In this document: piece after piece, positions 30,222 to 39,603 of the stretch
How the letters are laid out: each line of letters starts with the position of its first letter
Position numbering within the stretch: the stretch's first letter is position 1
Source: Pseudomonas cremoricolorata DSM 17059 = NBRC 16634
GTDB lineage: Bacteria > Pseudomonadota > Gammaproteobacteria > Pseudomonadales > Pseudomonadaceae
Assembly: GCF_000425745.1 (NCBI RefSeq)
Contig: NZ_AUEA01000002.1
Span: 186,001-250,000 of the forward strand
Length of the DNA: 64,000 nucleotides
Direction of reading: 5' to 3'
Notes under the pieces: model-generated
The model's input: the letters and a program-made list of their open reading frames with translations, nothing else
What the model was told of the DNA's origin: nothing
Databases searched by the model: none
Translations under genes and position numbers: made by a program

Positions 30222-30578
30222 GTGGAAATCTTCAAGGAATTCACATTCGAATCGGCCCACCGCCTGCCCAATGTCCCGGCTGGACACAAATGCGGGCGCT
30301 TGCATGGCCATTCGTTCAAGGTCGCCCTGCACCTGACCGGGCCACTCGACCCGCACACCGGTTGGATTCGCGACTTCAGCGAGATCAAGGCCGTGTTCAA
30401 GCCGATCTATGAGCAGCTCGACCACAACTATCTCAACGATATCCCCGGCCTGGAAAACCCCACCAGCGAAGTCATCGCCAAGTGGATCTGGGATCAGGTC
30501 AAGCCGTTGCTGCCCGAGCTGTCCAAGGTGCGTATTCACGAAACCTGCACCAGCGGCTGCGAATACACCGGCGACTGA
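30222..30578 (+). CDS. queD: 6-carboxytetrahydropterin synthase
   Basis: A 118-residue QueD/PTPS family enzyme that makes 6-carboxy-5,6,7,8-tetrahydropterin for queuosine and other deazapurines. Zinc-binding His residues appear in ESAHRL and RLHGHSF, the catalytic Cys in GHKCG (about residue 24), and the catalytic Asp-His pair in LDHNYLND (about 67). The frame starts at GTG 30222 ([13 protein letters not shown]). Length is normal. No riboswitch of the preQ1 type is apparent upstream. A terminator follows. Confidence 0.93.
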   Translation: MEIFKEFTFESAHRLPNVPAGHKCGRLHGHSFKVALHLTGPLDPHTGWIRDFSEIKAVFKPIYEQLDHNYLNDIPGLENPTSEVIAKWIWDQVKPLLPELSKVRIHETCTSGCEYTGD

Positions 30579-30590
30579 ACCTGCGCACAT

Positions 30591-30636
30591 GAAAACGCCC
30601 CGCCAGCCATCGCGGCTGCCGGGGCGTTTTTCGTCA
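30591..30636 (+). terminator. Intrinsic terminator after queD
   Basis: AAAACGCCCCG pairs with CGGGGCGTTTTT around an inner stem GCAGCC-like region (CCAGCCATCGCGGCTGC). A T-run follows the right arm. Its A-run on the left makes it usable in both directions, so it can also stop the convergent gene at 30634-31236. Confidence 0.88.
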
Positions 30637-31236
30637 GGGATGTGCGACACCCATTTTGATGAGTTTCAAGCCCAGCCAACTTCTTTGACCCGCCCTGGTG
30701 CTCAGATAGGGAAAATCATCTTCGTCCAAGCGCGTGATGCATTTGCTGTCCGGCGTGAGCAGATCGAGCCCACCTTGTGGTGTATCCACCGACAGCCGCG
30801 TAGGTTCCAGCCCCGGTAGGCGCCAAGTCATGGTGCCATTGGCTTCGAAATCATGCCCTGGTTTTTCCGACACCCCGTAAACCCCGAGATAGCCGTTACG
30901 ACTGATGTCCAGCCGGCAGTTGGAGTGGTTCCAATAGGGGTGACCGTCTTCCAGGTCAGCGGTGCGGATCTCGAATCGATAGTCTTCGCCGCCCTGGTAA
31001 CAGCCGAACCAGAACTGCACAGCACCCACGCCATTGGAGCTGTAGTGTTCCAGCTCAGGGTTGGGCAGGACATGGCCGATATGCAACCAACCCCTGTTGC
31101 CCAGCAGGGCCTGGTCATAGGTGACGTAAACACGCTGCCAGTTAGAGGAATCGAGCTCTCGCTCGGTCCTGGCCGGTCCATGCCAGTACACTCTGGCAAT
31201 GAAGCTTTTCTCAGGTTTGAATACGTACTTGGCCAT
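30634..31236 (-). CDS. Uncharacterised aromatic-rich protein, tandem paralogue A
   Basis: A 200-residue protein I do not recognise. It has no signal peptide or membrane segment. It aligns end to end with the next gene upstream (31364-31975). Shared blocks are SFIAxxYW near the N-terminus, QFWFGCY (about residue 74), the acidic HPYW stretch leading to RLDISRNGYLGVY (about 108-120), and a C-terminal WLGLKLIKMGVAHP. Many Trp, Tyr and Gly residues suggest a beta-rich, possibly ligand-binding fold. I use the ATG at 31236 (MAKYVF), matching MAAYQF of the paralogue and well spaced from GAGGAG. A 127-nt gap separates the two genes. Function unknown. Confidence 0.75.
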   Translation of the reverse strand: MAKYVFKPEKSFIARVYWHGPARTERELDSSNWQRVYVTYDQALLGNRGWLHIGHVLPNPELEHYSSNGVGAVQFWFGCYQGGEDYRFEIRTADLEDGHPYWNHSNCRLDISRNGYLGVYGVSEKPGHDFEANGTMTWRLPGLEPTRLSVDTPQGGLDLLTPDSKCITRLDEDDFPYLSTRAGQRSWLGLKLIKMGVAHP

Positions 31237-31363
31237 TCTCATTGCTCCTCGATGGGCGACATGTGGGCAGCGAACGTAATCCTGCAACCAGTGCACTCAC
31301 AGCAGGAAAGATGCACCTCATCGATGCACGACCCCGCAAAATGGGGCTATCTGGGCGTACGGC

Positions 31364-31975
31364 TCAGGGCCGCGCCACTCCCATCTGGATCAGCTCCAGC
31401 GCCAGCCAGCCGTGCTCGCCCTGCTGCTCGTTGAGGTAGGCGAAACCGTCCTCGTAGTGGCGGTTGACCCTCAGGCCTTGCAGGCTGTACAGCTCCAGCT
31501 GGGCATACAGGTTGCCTGCGGCCAGGTGGTCGACGGCGAGCGAATCGAAGCGCCAGAGCATGGTGGCGTTTTCCACAGCCGGATGTCCGGGCGGCTCGGC
31601 CGCCTGATACAGGCCCAGGTAGCCATTACGGCTGATATCCAGACGCCGGTTGGCGTACGACCAGTGCGGGTGGTCATCGTCGACCCCGGCGGCGCGAATC
31701 TCGAAGTCGTACTGGCCGTCACTTTCATAACAGCCGAACCAGAATTGAGTGGCGAACTTGCGCCGGGATATCACATAGCCGGCGGCGTTGTGATCGGTGT
31801 AATCGTCCGCACCGGCGTGCAACCAGCCTTCGCTACTCCAGGGCGCATCGCCATTGCGCGTGCCGCCAATGCGCGGCACCCGTGAAAAATCCCACTGCTC
31901 GGCGCTCATGGGCGTGTCCTGCCAGTACAGCTTGGCGATGAAGCTCTTGGAGGGGGTGAACTGGTACGCGGCCAT
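31364..31975 (-). CDS. Uncharacterised aromatic-rich protein, tandem paralogue B
   Basis: A 203-residue protein, the upstream member of a tandem pair. It shares with paralogue A SFIAKLYW, TQFWFGCY, YDFEIRAAG, HPHWSYANRRLDISRNGYLG (its most conserved stretch) and LALELIQMGVARP. It has no signal sequence, transmembrane helix or cysteine pattern, and no motif I can tie to an enzyme. The pair lies between queD and a DUF1289 gene with no functional link to either. Divergence between copies, with conservation of the core blocks, suggests an old duplication under selection. Function unknown. Confidence 0.75.
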   Translation of the reverse strand: MAAYQFTPSKSFIAKLYWQDTPMSAEQWDFSRVPRIGGTRNGDAPWSSEGWLHAGADDYTDHNAAGYVISRRKFATQFWFGCYESDGQYDFEIRAAGVDDDHPHWSYANRRLDISRNGYLGLYQAAEPPGHPAVENATMLWRFDSLAVDHLAAGNLYAQLELYSLQGLRVNRHYEDGFAYLNEQQGEHGWLALELIQMGVARP

Positions 31976-32036
31976 TGTCGTGCTCCGTTGCTATTGGATA
32001 GGCAACGCAGACGCTAATGGCTCGGCAATCATTGTT

Positions 32037-32522
32037 TCAGCGGGAAACGGGCTCGGTATCCAGCCCTTGCTGGAGAAAGCCCGGCGCGATGTAACGTTCG
32101 TAGTGGGCTTCGGAGAGCAGGAAGAACTCCCGGTCGATAGCGTCGCGCAACTGCGGCAGCTCCCAATCGCGAAACTCCGGCAACAGCGCCACGCCATAGG
32201 CCTCGAGGTCACGGATCATGCGCGCGCCACGGGCGATCAACTGGTACGCCCAGCAATATTCCGACTGCCGGGCGAGAAAGCGAATCGAACGCTGCTCGAG
32301 CTGCTGGCGCAGGCGCTGGGCGTCGAACACTTCCAGCTTGGCCATCATCACCTGTGCCAGCAGTTGCTCCAGGCGCAGCCAGACGGCGCGCTTGGCCTGC
32401 TCGTCGTAGCTGTTCCAGTGGATCACTTCATGGTGAAAGCGCTTGCAGCCGCGGCACACGAGGTCGCCATAGACCGTGGAGCAGAGGCCGACACAGGGGG
32501 TCTTGATATTGTTGCTGGACAT
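32037..32522 (-). CDS. DUF1289 domain protein
   Basis: A 161-residue protein. The N-terminal DUF1289 unit (about residues 7-55) has the Cys pattern TPCVGLCSTVYGDLVCRGC followed by EVIHWNSYDEQAKRAVWLRL, and probably binds a metal. The rest is a helical domain (LLAQVMMAKLEVFDAQRLRQ) with no name I can give. Function unknown. It is divergent from acnB, with 408 nt between them. Confidence 0.82.
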   Translation of the reverse strand: MSSNNIKTPCVGLCSTVYGDLVCRGCKRFHHEVIHWNSYDEQAKRAVWLRLEQLLAQVMMAKLEVFDAQRLRQQLEQRSIRFLARQSEYCWAYQLIARGARMIRDLEAYGVALLPEFRDWELPQLRDAIDREFFLLSEAHYERYIAPGFLQQGLDTEPVSR

Positions 32523-32609
32523 GGCAGAGGTACAGCTTCTGAAACAGACACCGGGCCATGTTAGCCCTTTGTCTAACCAGGGTCACCCGCTAAAGTCGCC
32601 TCGCTCGCC

Positions 32610-32638
32610 TTACCATCGGCCGGTTTTTCCCGTAGAAT
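32610..32638 (+). promoter_or_regulatory. Candidate sigma-70 promoter of acnB
   Basis: TTACCA (32610-32615, four of six) and TAGAAT (32633-32638, five of six) are spaced by 17 nt. Transcription would start near 32645, leaving a leader of about 285 nt before the GTG at 32931. That leader contains the inverted repeat and hairpins described separately. Confidence 0.45.
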
Positions 32639-32671
32639 CACCCCGCCTTTTCAAGGCAACCATGTCCGTTG

Positions 32672-32809
32672 GAAGCTGTTTTCAAAGCGTCACGAGCACA
32701 GTCAATCCGGTAGAACGGTGTTGGCCGGTGGCATGCCCTCCCCCGCATGTGCCGACCAACCCCTCATCAGCCTTCCGTTCTACAGGCGTAAAACTTTGAA
32801 AACAGCTTC
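32672..32809 (+). repeat. Long inverted repeat (possible leader RNA structure or small element) upstream of acnB
   Basis: GAAGCTGTTTTCAAAG (32672-32687) and CTTTGAAAACAGCTTC (32794-32809) are perfect 16-bp inverted arms. Nested inside are GTAGAACGG (32710-32718) with CCGTTCTAC (32775-32783), and an imperfect pair GTTGGCCGGTGGCATG (32720-32735) with CATGTGCCGACCAAC (32746-32760). As RNA it would form one tall stem with internal loops. Downstream, GCGGCT-CAAAA-AGCCGC (32838-32854) makes another hairpin. No transposase or coding sequence is present in 32523-32930. It may be a regulatory leader, a small RNA or a short transposon-derived element. Confidence 0.6.
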
Positions 32810-32930
32810 TGCAAGGATTTCCAGCGACCCTGGCTGGGCGGCTCAAAAAGCCGCTGCGGCGCTTGGGTGCCGGAAGTGCTGGATAAGCGTCCCGGACTCC
32901 CTTTAGGGACCACTGATGAGGGTAATAACT

Positions 32931-35540
32931 GTGCTTGAAGCCTACCGCAAACACATCGAAGAGCGTGCCGCACTGGGCATCGTGCCCCAGCCGTTGAACG
33001 CCGAACAGACCGCAGGCCTGGTCGAGCTGCTGAAGAATCCACCGGCCGGCGAAGAAGCCTTCCTCCTTGAACTGATCACCGACCGCGTACCGCCGGGCGT
33101 CGACGAAGCGGCCTACGTCAAGGCCGGTTTCCTCTCCGCCGTCGCGAAAGGCGAAGTCAACTCACCCCTGATCGACAGCAAGCGCGCCACCGAGCTGCTG
33201 GGCACCATGCAGGGCGGCTACAACATCGCCACGCTGGTCGAGCTGCTGGATGACGCCACCCTCGGCGCCGTCGCGGCCGAGCAGCTCAAGCACACCTTGC
33301 TGATGTTCGACGCCTTCCACGACGTGGCCGAAAAAGCCAAGGCTGGCAATGCCAACGCCAAGGCCGTGCTGGAATCCTGGGCCGCCGGCGAATGGTTCAC
33401 CAAGCGTGCGGCCATCGCCGACAAGTACACCCTGACCGTGTTCAAGGTGCCTGGCGAAACCAACACCGACGACCTCTCCCCGGCGCCAGACGCCTGGTCG
33501 CGCCCGGACATCCCGCTGCACGCCCTGGCAATGCTGAAGATGACCCGCGACGGCATCGAGCCTGAACAACCCGGTTCGGTCGGCCCGCTGAAACAGATTC
33601 AGGACATGCGCGCCAAAGGCTTCCCGGTCGCCTACGTCGGTGACGTGGTCGGTACTGGCTCCTCGCGTAAATCGGCTACCAACTCGGTGCTGTGGTTCTT
33701 CGGCGACGACATCCCCAACGTGCCGAACAAGCGCGCCGGTGGCTTCTGCTTCGGCACCAAGATCGCGCCAATCTTCTACAACACCATGGAAGATGCCGGT
33801 GCCTTGCCGATCGAGTTCGACTGCACCGACCTGAACATGGGCGACGTCATCGACGTCTATCCGTACAAAGGTGAAGTGCGCCGTCACGAAAGCGACGAGC
33901 TGGTCACCACCTTCGCGCTGAAAACCGAAGTGCTGCTCGATGAAGTGCGCGCTGGCGGGCGTATCCCACTGATCGTCGGCCGCGGCCTGACCGACAAGGC
34001 TCGCGCCGAACTCGGTCTGGGCGCCACCAACCTGTTCAAACTGCCAGAAGCGCCGGTCGACACCGGCAAGGGTTATACCCTGGCGCAGAAGATGGTCGGC
34101 CGCGCCTGCGGCTTGCCGGACAACAAGGGCGTACGTCCTGGCACCTACTGCGAACCGAAGATGACCACCGTCGGCTCCCAGGACACCACCGGCCCGATGA
34201 CCCGCGACGAGCTCAAAGACCTCGCCTGCCTGGGCTTCTCCGCCGACCTGGTGATGCAGTCGTTCTGCCACACCGCGGCCTATCCGAAGCCGATCGACGT
34301 CACCACCCACCACACCCTGCCCGACTTCATCCGCACCCGTGGCGGCGTGTCGCTGCGTCCGGGCGATGGCATCATCCACAGCTGGCTGAACCGCATGCTG
34401 ATGCCCGACACCGTCGGCACCGGCGGCGACTCGCACACCCGCTTCCCGATCGGCATCTCGTTCCCGGCAGGTTCCGGCCTGGTGGCCTTCGCAGCGGCGA
34501 CCGGCGTCATGCCGCTGGACATGCCCGAATCGATCCTGGTGCGCTTCAAGGGCAAGCTGCAGCCTGGCATCACCCTGCGTGACCTGGTCCACGCCATCCC
34601 GTACTACGCCATTCAGAACGGCCTGCTGACCGTCGAGAAGAAAGGCAAGAAGAACGCCTTCTCCGGCCGCATCCTGGAAATCGAAGGCCTCGACGAGCTG
34701 ACCGTCGAGCAAGCTTTCGAGCTGTCCGACGCCTCGGCCGAGCGCTCGGCTGCCGGTTGCACCATCAAGCTGCCGGAAAAAGCCATCGCCGAGTACCTGC
34801 AATCGAATATCACCCTGCTGCGCTGGATGATCGGTGAAGGCTACGGCGATCCACGCACCCTCGAGCGCCGTGCGCAAGCCATGGAAGCCTGGCTGGCCAA
34901 CCCTGAGCTGCTGTCGGCCGACGCCGATGCCGAATACGCTGAGATCATCGAAATCGACCTGGCCGACGTCAAGGAGCCTGTGCTCTGCGCGCCGAACGAC
35001 CCGGACGACGCCCGCCTGCTGTCCAGCGTCCAGGGCGAGAAGATCGACGAAGTGTTCATCGGCTCGTGCATGACCAACATCGGTCACTTCCGCGCTGCCG
35101 GCAAGCTGCTGGACAAGGTCAAGGGCGGTATTCCAACTCGCCTGTGGCTGGCTCCGCCGACCAAGATGGACGCTCACCAGCTGACCGAAGAAGGCTACTA
35201 CGGCATCTTCGGCAAAGCCGGTGCGCGCATGGAAATGCCGGGCTGCTCGCTGTGCATGGGTAACCAGGCTCGCGTGCAGACGGGCTCGACCGTGGTTTCC
35301 ACCTCGACCCGTAACTTCCCCAACCGTCTGGGCGATGCCACCAACGTCTACCTCGCTTCGGCGGAGCTGGCGGCAGTGGCCTCGATCATCGGCAAACTGC
35401 CGACCGTCGAGGAGTACATGCAGTACGCGCAGAGCATCGACAGCATGGCTGCCGACGTCTACCGCTACCTGAGCTTCGACCAGATCGCCGAATTCCGCGA
35501 CGCCGCCAAGGCCGCGCAGATTCCGGTAGTCCAGGCGTAA
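32931..35540 (+). CDS. acnB: Aconitate hydratase B
   Basis: An 869-residue AcnB that interconverts citrate and isocitrate in the TCA cycle and, in some bacteria, also binds mRNA when its cluster is lost. It starts with the AcnB-specific HEAT-like N-terminal domain (about 1-160) and swivel domain. The catalytic core follows ([51 protein letters not shown]). The [4Fe-4S] ligands are in [15 protein letters not shown] and [11 protein letters not shown] chose the GTG at 32931 ([13 protein letters not shown]), which gives the family start; an ATG at 32916 is in frame but has a weaker site. A terminator follows. Confidence 0.96.
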   Translation: MLEAYRKHIEERAALGIVPQPLNAEQTAGLVELLKNPPAGEEAFLLELITDRVPPGVDEAAYVKAGFLSAVAKGEVNSPLIDSKRATELLGTMQGGYNIATLVELLDDATLGAVAAEQLKHTLLMFDAFHDVAEKAKAGNANAKAVLESWAAGEWFTKRAAIADKYTLTVFKVPGETNTDDLSPAPDAWSRPDIPLHALAMLKMTRDGIEPEQPGSVGPLKQIQDMRAKGFPVAYVGDVVGTGSSRKSATNSVLWFFGDDIPNVPNKRAGGFCFGTKIAPIFYNTMEDAGALPIEFDCTDLNMGDVIDVYPYKGEVRRHESDELVTTFALKTEVLLDEVRAGGRIPLIVGRGLTDKARAELGLGATNLFKLPEAPVDTGKGYTLAQKMVGRACGLPDNKGVRPGTYCEPKMTTVGSQDTTGPMTRDELKDLACLGFSADLVMQSFCHTAAYPKPIDVTTHHTLPDFIRTRGGVSLRPGDGIIHSWLNRMLMPDTVGTGGDSHTRFPIGISFPAGSGLVAFAAATGVMPLDMPESILVRFKGKLQPGITLRDLVHAIPYYAIQNGLLTVEKKGKKNAFSGRILEIEGLDELTVEQAFELSDASAERSAAGCTIKLPEKAIAEYLQSNITLLRWMIGEGYGDPRTLERRAQAMEAWLANPELLSADADAEYAEIIEIDLADVKEPVLCAPNDPDDARLLSSVQGEKIDEVFIGSCMTNIGHFRAAGKLLDKVKGGIPTRLWLAPPTKMDAHQLTEEGYYGIFGKAGARMEMPGCSLCMGNQARVQTGSTVVSTSTRNFPNRLGDATNVYLASAELAAVASIIGKLPTVEEYMQYAQSIDSMAADVYRYLSFDQIAEFRDAAKAAQIPVVQA

Positions 35541-35556
35541 GTCACCGGCTGTAACG

Positions 35557-35588
35557 CAAAAGCCCCGGCAGCGATGCCGGGGCTTTTG
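35557..35588 (+). terminator. Intrinsic terminator after acnB
   Basis: CAAAAGCCCCGGCA and TGCCGGGGCTTTTG are perfect 14-bp arms around GCGA, ending in TTTTG. The symmetric A/T ends let it act in both directions, toward acnB and the convergent lolE. Confidence 0.92.
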
Positions 35589-35650
35589 TGCTTATGGAGA
35601 TACTGCAACGCCTGTGGAGCGGACGCTGTGCCGCTGCGGCGAACCCGCCC

Positions 35651-36895
35651 CTACTCGTAACGCAGGGCCATCGCCGGCTCGACCTGAGAAGCCCGGTACG
35701 CAGGGTACACCGTCGCCAGGAAGCTCATCACCAGGCCTGCGGTGCAGATCATGCCGACATCCCCCCACTGCAACTCCGACGGCAGGCTGCTGATGAAGTA
35801 CACGTCAGAGGTGAAGATATGCTGCCCGCTGACCCGCTCGAGCCAGCCGACGATCTGGCTGACATTGAGCGCCGCCACCACCCCAAGTGCGCCACCGATC
35901 AGGGTGCCGACGATACCGATCAACGACCCCTGAACCATGAAGGTGCCCATGATCTGCGCCGGCGTGGCACCGATGGTGCGCAGGATGGCGATGTCCGCGC
36001 CCTTGTCGTTCACCACCATGATCAAGGTGGCGATGATGTTGAACGCAGCCACGGCGATGATCATCATCAACAGCAGACCGATCATGGTCTTTTCCATCTT
36101 CATGGCGCTGAACAGGCTGCCCTGGGTGTGCGACCAATCGTCGGCGTGGTAACCCTCGCCCAGCTCGGCGGCAATGGCCTTGGACACCTGCGGCGCGGCA
36201 TACAGATCGTGCAGCTTGATGCGCACCCCTTGCACGCTGCCCGGCGCCCAGCGCTGCATTTCGGCAGCGTCGGCCACATGGATGTAGGCCTGAGCACCGT
36301 CCAGTTCGGCGCCGACCTTGAAGATGCCGACCACCGTCAGGCGGAGCATGCGCGGGGTGATGCCCCCCGGCTCCTTGCTGATCTCCGGCACGATGAGGGT
36401 CAGTTTGTCGCCCGTGTTCAGACGAAAACGCCTCGCACTGAGCTCGCCGATCACCACCCCGAACTCACCAGGCACCAGGTCTTGCAGGCTGCCCTGGATG
36501 ATGTGCTGACCGACGATCGACACCTTGCCCTCTTCGGCCGGGTCGATGCCGCTGACCTGAATCGGCTGCATCGCCCCCTTGTACGAGAGCATGCCTTCCA
36601 TTTCGGTGAGTGGCGCAGCGGCGACCACGGCCGGGTTGCGCAGGGCGACATCGGCGACTTTGCGCCAGTCTTGCAGCGGCTGATAACCCAGCAGGCTGGC
36701 GTGCGGCACCAGGCCCAGAATCCGTGAGCTCATCTCGCGCTGGAAGCCGTTCATCACCGACAGCACCACGATCATCGCCAGCACGCCCAGGGACAAGCCG
36801 ATCATCGAGGTCATGGAGATGAACGAGATGAAGTGATTGCGCCGCTTGGCGCGGGTGTAGCGAGCGCCGAGGAACAGGGGCAAGGGTCTGAACAT
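35651..36895 (-). CDS. lolE: Lipoprotein-releasing system permease LolE
   Basis: A 414-residue inner-membrane permease of the LolCDE transporter, which extracts outer-membrane lipoproteins and hands them to LolA. It has the LolC/E N-terminus ([20 protein letters not shown]), a first transmembrane helix, a large periplasmic domain (about 50-270) and three C-terminal helices with [20 protein letters not shown] and ALRYE at the end. It is a paralogue of the gene at 37647-38894. LolC and LolE are hard to tell apart by eye; I assigned this one as LolE by its place after lolD. The gap to lolD is 60 nt. Confidence 0.9.
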   Translation of the reverse strand: MFRPLPLFLGARYTRAKRRNHFISFISMTSMIGLSLGVLAMIVVLSVMNGFQREMSSRILGLVPHASLLGYQPLQDWRKVADVALRNPAVVAAAPLTEMEGMLSYKGAMQPIQVSGIDPAEEGKVSIVGQHIIQGSLQDLVPGEFGVVIGELSARRFRLNTGDKLTLIVPEISKEPGGITPRMLRLTVVGIFKVGAELDGAQAYIHVADAAEMQRWAPGSVQGVRIKLHDLYAAPQVSKAIAAELGEGYHADDWSHTQGSLFSAMKMEKTMIGLLLMMIIAVAAFNIIATLIMVVNDKGADIAILRTIGATPAQIMGTFMVQGSLIGIVGTLIGGALGVVAALNVSQIVGWLERVSGQHIFTSDVYFISSLPSELQWGDVGMICTAGLVMSFLATVYPAYRASQVEPAMALRYE

Positions 36896-36955
36896 GGACA
36901 GGGATACCCAGTAGAAAAAGACGACGGGGCCTGTGCCAGGCCCCGGATGATAGGG

Positions 36956-37639
36956 TCAGATCGGCACCAGGTGACCGTCTTCCAGACGCAGCACGCGATC
37001 CATCTGCCGCGCCAGGTTCAGGTCATGGGTCACGACCAGGAACGCCGTGCGCGAAGCGCTCGACAGCTCCTGCATCAATTCCTGAATACCTTGTGCGGTA
37101 TGGTGGTCGAGGTTGCCGGTCGGCTCATCGAGCATCACCAGCCCGGGGCGATTGACCAGTGCTCGGGCGATGGCCACGCGCTGGCGCTCGCCGCCGGACA
37201 GCTCGGCCGGCTTGTGGCTGAGCCGATGACCCAGCCCCACACGCTTGAGCAGCGCTTCGGCACGCTCGCGCGCCTCGGGAATCGGTGTACGGCCGATCAG
37301 CAGCGGCATGCAGACGTTCTCCAGCGCAGTGAACTCGGCCAGCAGGTGGTGGAACTGATAAACGAAGCCCAGTGCCCGGTTGCGCAGCAAGCCGCGGGCC
37401 CGCTCACCGAGTGCCGACAGCTCTTCACCGGCCAGCCAGACGCTGCCCTGGCTCGGGGTGTCGAGGCCGCCGAGCAGGTTGAGCAAGGTACTTTTGCCCG
37501 AACCGGAACTGCCGACGATGGCCACGCGCTCGCCCGGCAGCAATTCGAGCTGCAGGTTCGCCAGCACCTGGACCGACTCAGGACCCTCTTCGTAGGACTT
37601 GCCCAGGTTGCGGCAACTCAATACGGCTTTATCACTCAT
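36956..37639 (-). CDS. lolD: Lipoprotein-releasing system ATPase LolD
   Basis: A 227-residue ABC ATPase that powers LolCE. Walker A is [18 protein letters not shown] (about residue 43-60), the Q-loop region [18 protein letters not shown] follows, the signature is [15 protein letters not shown], and Walker B is [14 protein letters not shown] prefer the ATG at 37639 ([11 protein letters not shown]), the usual length; an ATG at 37654 overlaps the end of lolC and is also possible. It lies between lolC and lolE in one operon. Confidence 0.93.
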   Translation of the reverse strand: MSDKAVLSCRNLGKSYEEGPESVQVLANLQLELLPGERVAIVGSSGSGKSTLLNLLGGLDTPSQGSVWLAGEELSALGERARGLLRNRALGFVYQFHHLLAEFTALENVCMPLLIGRTPIPEARERAEALLKRVGLGHRLSHKPAELSGGERQRVAIARALVNRPGLVMLDEPTGNLDHHTAQGIQELMQELSSASRTAFLVVTHDLNLARQMDRVLRLEDGHLVPI

Positions 37640-37646
37640 GGGCGAC

Positions 37647-38894
37647 TCACTCATAACGTAGCGCCTCTGCAGGCTGGGTGCGCGCGGCACGCCAGGCCGG
37701 ATACAGGGTGGCGAGGAAACTCAGGGCCAGCGCCGCACCGCAGATCATCCACACGTCTTCGGCGAGGATCTGCGACGGCAGGTAATCGATGAAGTACACG
37801 TCGGCATTGAGGAATTTGTGCCCGATCAGGCGCTCGATGCCGGCGATCGCGGCGCTGACGTTGAGCGCGGCAAGAATGCCCACCACCGCGCCGATCAGCG
37901 TGCCGACCACCCCGATGACCGTACCCTGGACCATGAAGATGGCCATGATCTGCCGCGGCGTGGCGCCCAGCGTACGCAGGATGGCGATGTCGCCGCGCTT
38001 GTCGTTGACCACCATCACCAGGGTGGAAATGATGTTGAACGCCGCCACCGCGACGATCAGCAGCAACAGCAGACCGATCATGGATTTCTCCATGCGAATG
38101 GCCTGGTAGAGGTTGCCATGGGTGCGGGTCCAGTCACGCGAATAGAAGCGTTGATCGAGACTTTCGGCGATGTCCATGGCCACCCGCGGCGCTTCGAACA
38201 GGTCGTCGAACTTCAGGCGCAGACCCTGCACCTGATCGGCCTTCCATCGATGCAGGCGCGACAGGTCGGTGATGTTGGTGATGCCCAGGTAGCCGTCGAT
38301 CTCGCCCGCGCCGACATGGAAAGTGCCGACCACGGTGAAGCGCTTCATGCGCGGGAACATGCCGGCAGGGGTCACGCTGACCTCGGGGGCGACGAAGGTC
38401 AGCTTGTCACCGATGCCTACGCCCAGCTTGGCGGCGGCCTTGTCGCCGATCATGATGCCCCACTCGCCCGGTGCCAGCCGTTCCAGGCCGCCCTGCAAGG
38501 TGAAACGATCGATGATCGAGACCTGTTTTTCCAGGCCCGGATCGACACCGTTGAGCAGCACTTTCTGCACCTTGCCGTCGTGGGTCAGCAAGCCCTGCAT
38601 CTGGGTGAAGGGCGCCACCGCCAGCACCTGGCGGTTCTGCTTGACGCGCTCGGCCAGGGCCGGCCAGTTGTCGATCGGTTCGCCCGATTCGAGGGTGGCG
38701 TGGGGGATCATGCCGAGCACGCGGGTGCGCATCTCGTGATCGAAGCCGTTCATCACCGAGAGCACCACGATCATCACCACCACGCCCAGGGCGAGGCCGA
38801 TCATCGAGGTCAGGGAAATGAACGAGACGAAATGGTTGCGACGCTTGGCACGGGTGTAGCGCGTACCAATGAATACGAAGAGAGGTCTGAACAT
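37647..38894 (-). CDS. lolC: Lipoprotein-releasing system permease LolC
   Basis: A 415-residue permease and first gene of lolCDE. The start [20 protein letters not shown], the periplasmic domain with [19 protein letters not shown], and the C-terminal helices ([40 protein letters not shown]) mirror lolE. It begins at ATG 38894, divergent from the PilZ gene with 93 nt between. It is essential in most Gram-negative bacteria. The 3' end lies close to or just overlaps lolD. Confidence 0.9.
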   Translation of the reverse strand: MFRPLFVFIGTRYTRAKRRNHFVSFISLTSMIGLALGVVVMIVVLSVMNGFDHEMRTRVLGMIPHATLESGEPIDNWPALAERVKQNRQVLAVAPFTQMQGLLTHDGKVQKVLLNGVDPGLEKQVSIIDRFTLQGGLERLAPGEWGIMIGDKAAAKLGVGIGDKLTFVAPEVSVTPAGMFPRMKRFTVVGTFHVGAGEIDGYLGITNITDLSRLHRWKADQVQGLRLKFDDLFEAPRVAMDIAESLDQRFYSRDWTRTHGNLYQAIRMEKSMIGLLLLLIVAVAAFNIISTLVMVVNDKRGDIAILRTLGATPRQIMAIFMVQGTVIGVVGTLIGAVVGILAALNVSAAIAGIERLIGHKFLNADVYFIDYLPSQILAEDVWMICGAALALSFLATLYPAWRAARTQPAEALRYE

Positions 38895-38987
38895 GTCGGG
38901 GCTTGTTCGGATGAAAGGGAACGTCTTTGTGGCGAGGTGCGCAAGGCAGCTTTACACTCGGACCACCGCCGCTACCATGGGTTCACC

Positions 38988-39572
38988 ATGACGACACCAG
39001 ACGAAGAACGCCGGGGATACTACCGCATCGAAGATCGGATGGCACTGCAAATCACCCCGCTGAGCGCCGCCGAACTGGCCGACAGCGAGCTGACCCAGGG
39101 CGCTTCAGCGCTGGTGGCGCTGCTCAGTGAGCTGCACCTGGCCGACTTCGAAAGCCAGCACCTGCTGCGCCAGCTCAGCGACAAGCACCGCATGCTCGCC
39201 GCCTTTCTGCGCGCGCAGAACAAGCGCATCGATCTGCTCAGCGCGGTGGTGGCCCAGGGCATGCTCGAGCAGCTCGGCCCCGCGCAGAACGTCATGCTGG
39301 CCGAAGATGGCGTCGACTCGCTCAGCGCGCAGCCGATCACCCCCGGCACCCGCGTTGCCGTGCAGATGGTGCTCATGCCCAGGGCCCATGGCCTGGTGCT
39401 GCGTGGGCGCATCAGCGCTTGCCAGCCGCGCGCCGAAGGTGACTATGCCCTGAGCACCGAATTCACCGAACTCACCGATGCCCAGCGCCAGCTGCTGGCC
39501 CGGCACATTCTGCAGCGCCAGCAGCAGCAACGTCGCCAGGCCTTGGAACAGAACGACCCAACGACCCCGTGA
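38988..39572 (+). CDS. PilZ-domain protein with a helical insert
   Basis: A 194-residue protein. GYYRIEDRMALQI near the start carries the first PilZ motif RxxxR (RGYYR, about residue 9-13). A helical segment (about 30-85; LLSELHLADFESQHLLRQLS) is followed by a beta-rich PilZ-like barrel (AVQMVLMPRAHGLVLRGRIS). The second motif (D/N-x-S-x-x-G) is not clear; the matching region reads VDSLSAQPI. This lowers confidence in c-di-GMP binding. The C-terminal tail is Gln/Arg-rich (RQQQQRRQ-like). The ATG at 38988 gives MTTPDEERRGYY. A glycerophosphodiesterase gene follows after 31 nt. Confidence 0.8.
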   Translation: MTTPDEERRGYYRIEDRMALQITPLSAAELADSELTQGASALVALLSELHLADFESQHLLRQLSDKHRMLAAFLRAQNKRIDLLSAVVAQGMLEQLGPAQNVMLAEDGVDSLSAQPITPGTRVAVQMVLMPRAHGLVLRGRISACQPRAEGDYALSTEFTELTDAQRQLLARHILQRQQQQRRQALEQNDPTTP

Positions 39573-39603
39573 GCCCCTGCTCTCTCGACCTGAAGGAACG
39601 ATC

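Noticed and set aside
32682..33042. Small frames of 60 to 107 codons in the acnB leader
   Set aside because: They overlap the inverted repeat or acnB itself, lack ribosome-binding sites and have no recognisable protein features.
35651..38894. lolC and lolE as an assembly duplication
   Set aside because: The two permeases differ along their whole length and flank lolD in the normal lolCDE order, so they are true paralogues.
37818..39572. A 584-codon frame containing the PilZ gene
   Set aside because: The part before 38988 is antisense to lolC and has no protein-like signal; the PilZ gene starts at ATG 38988.
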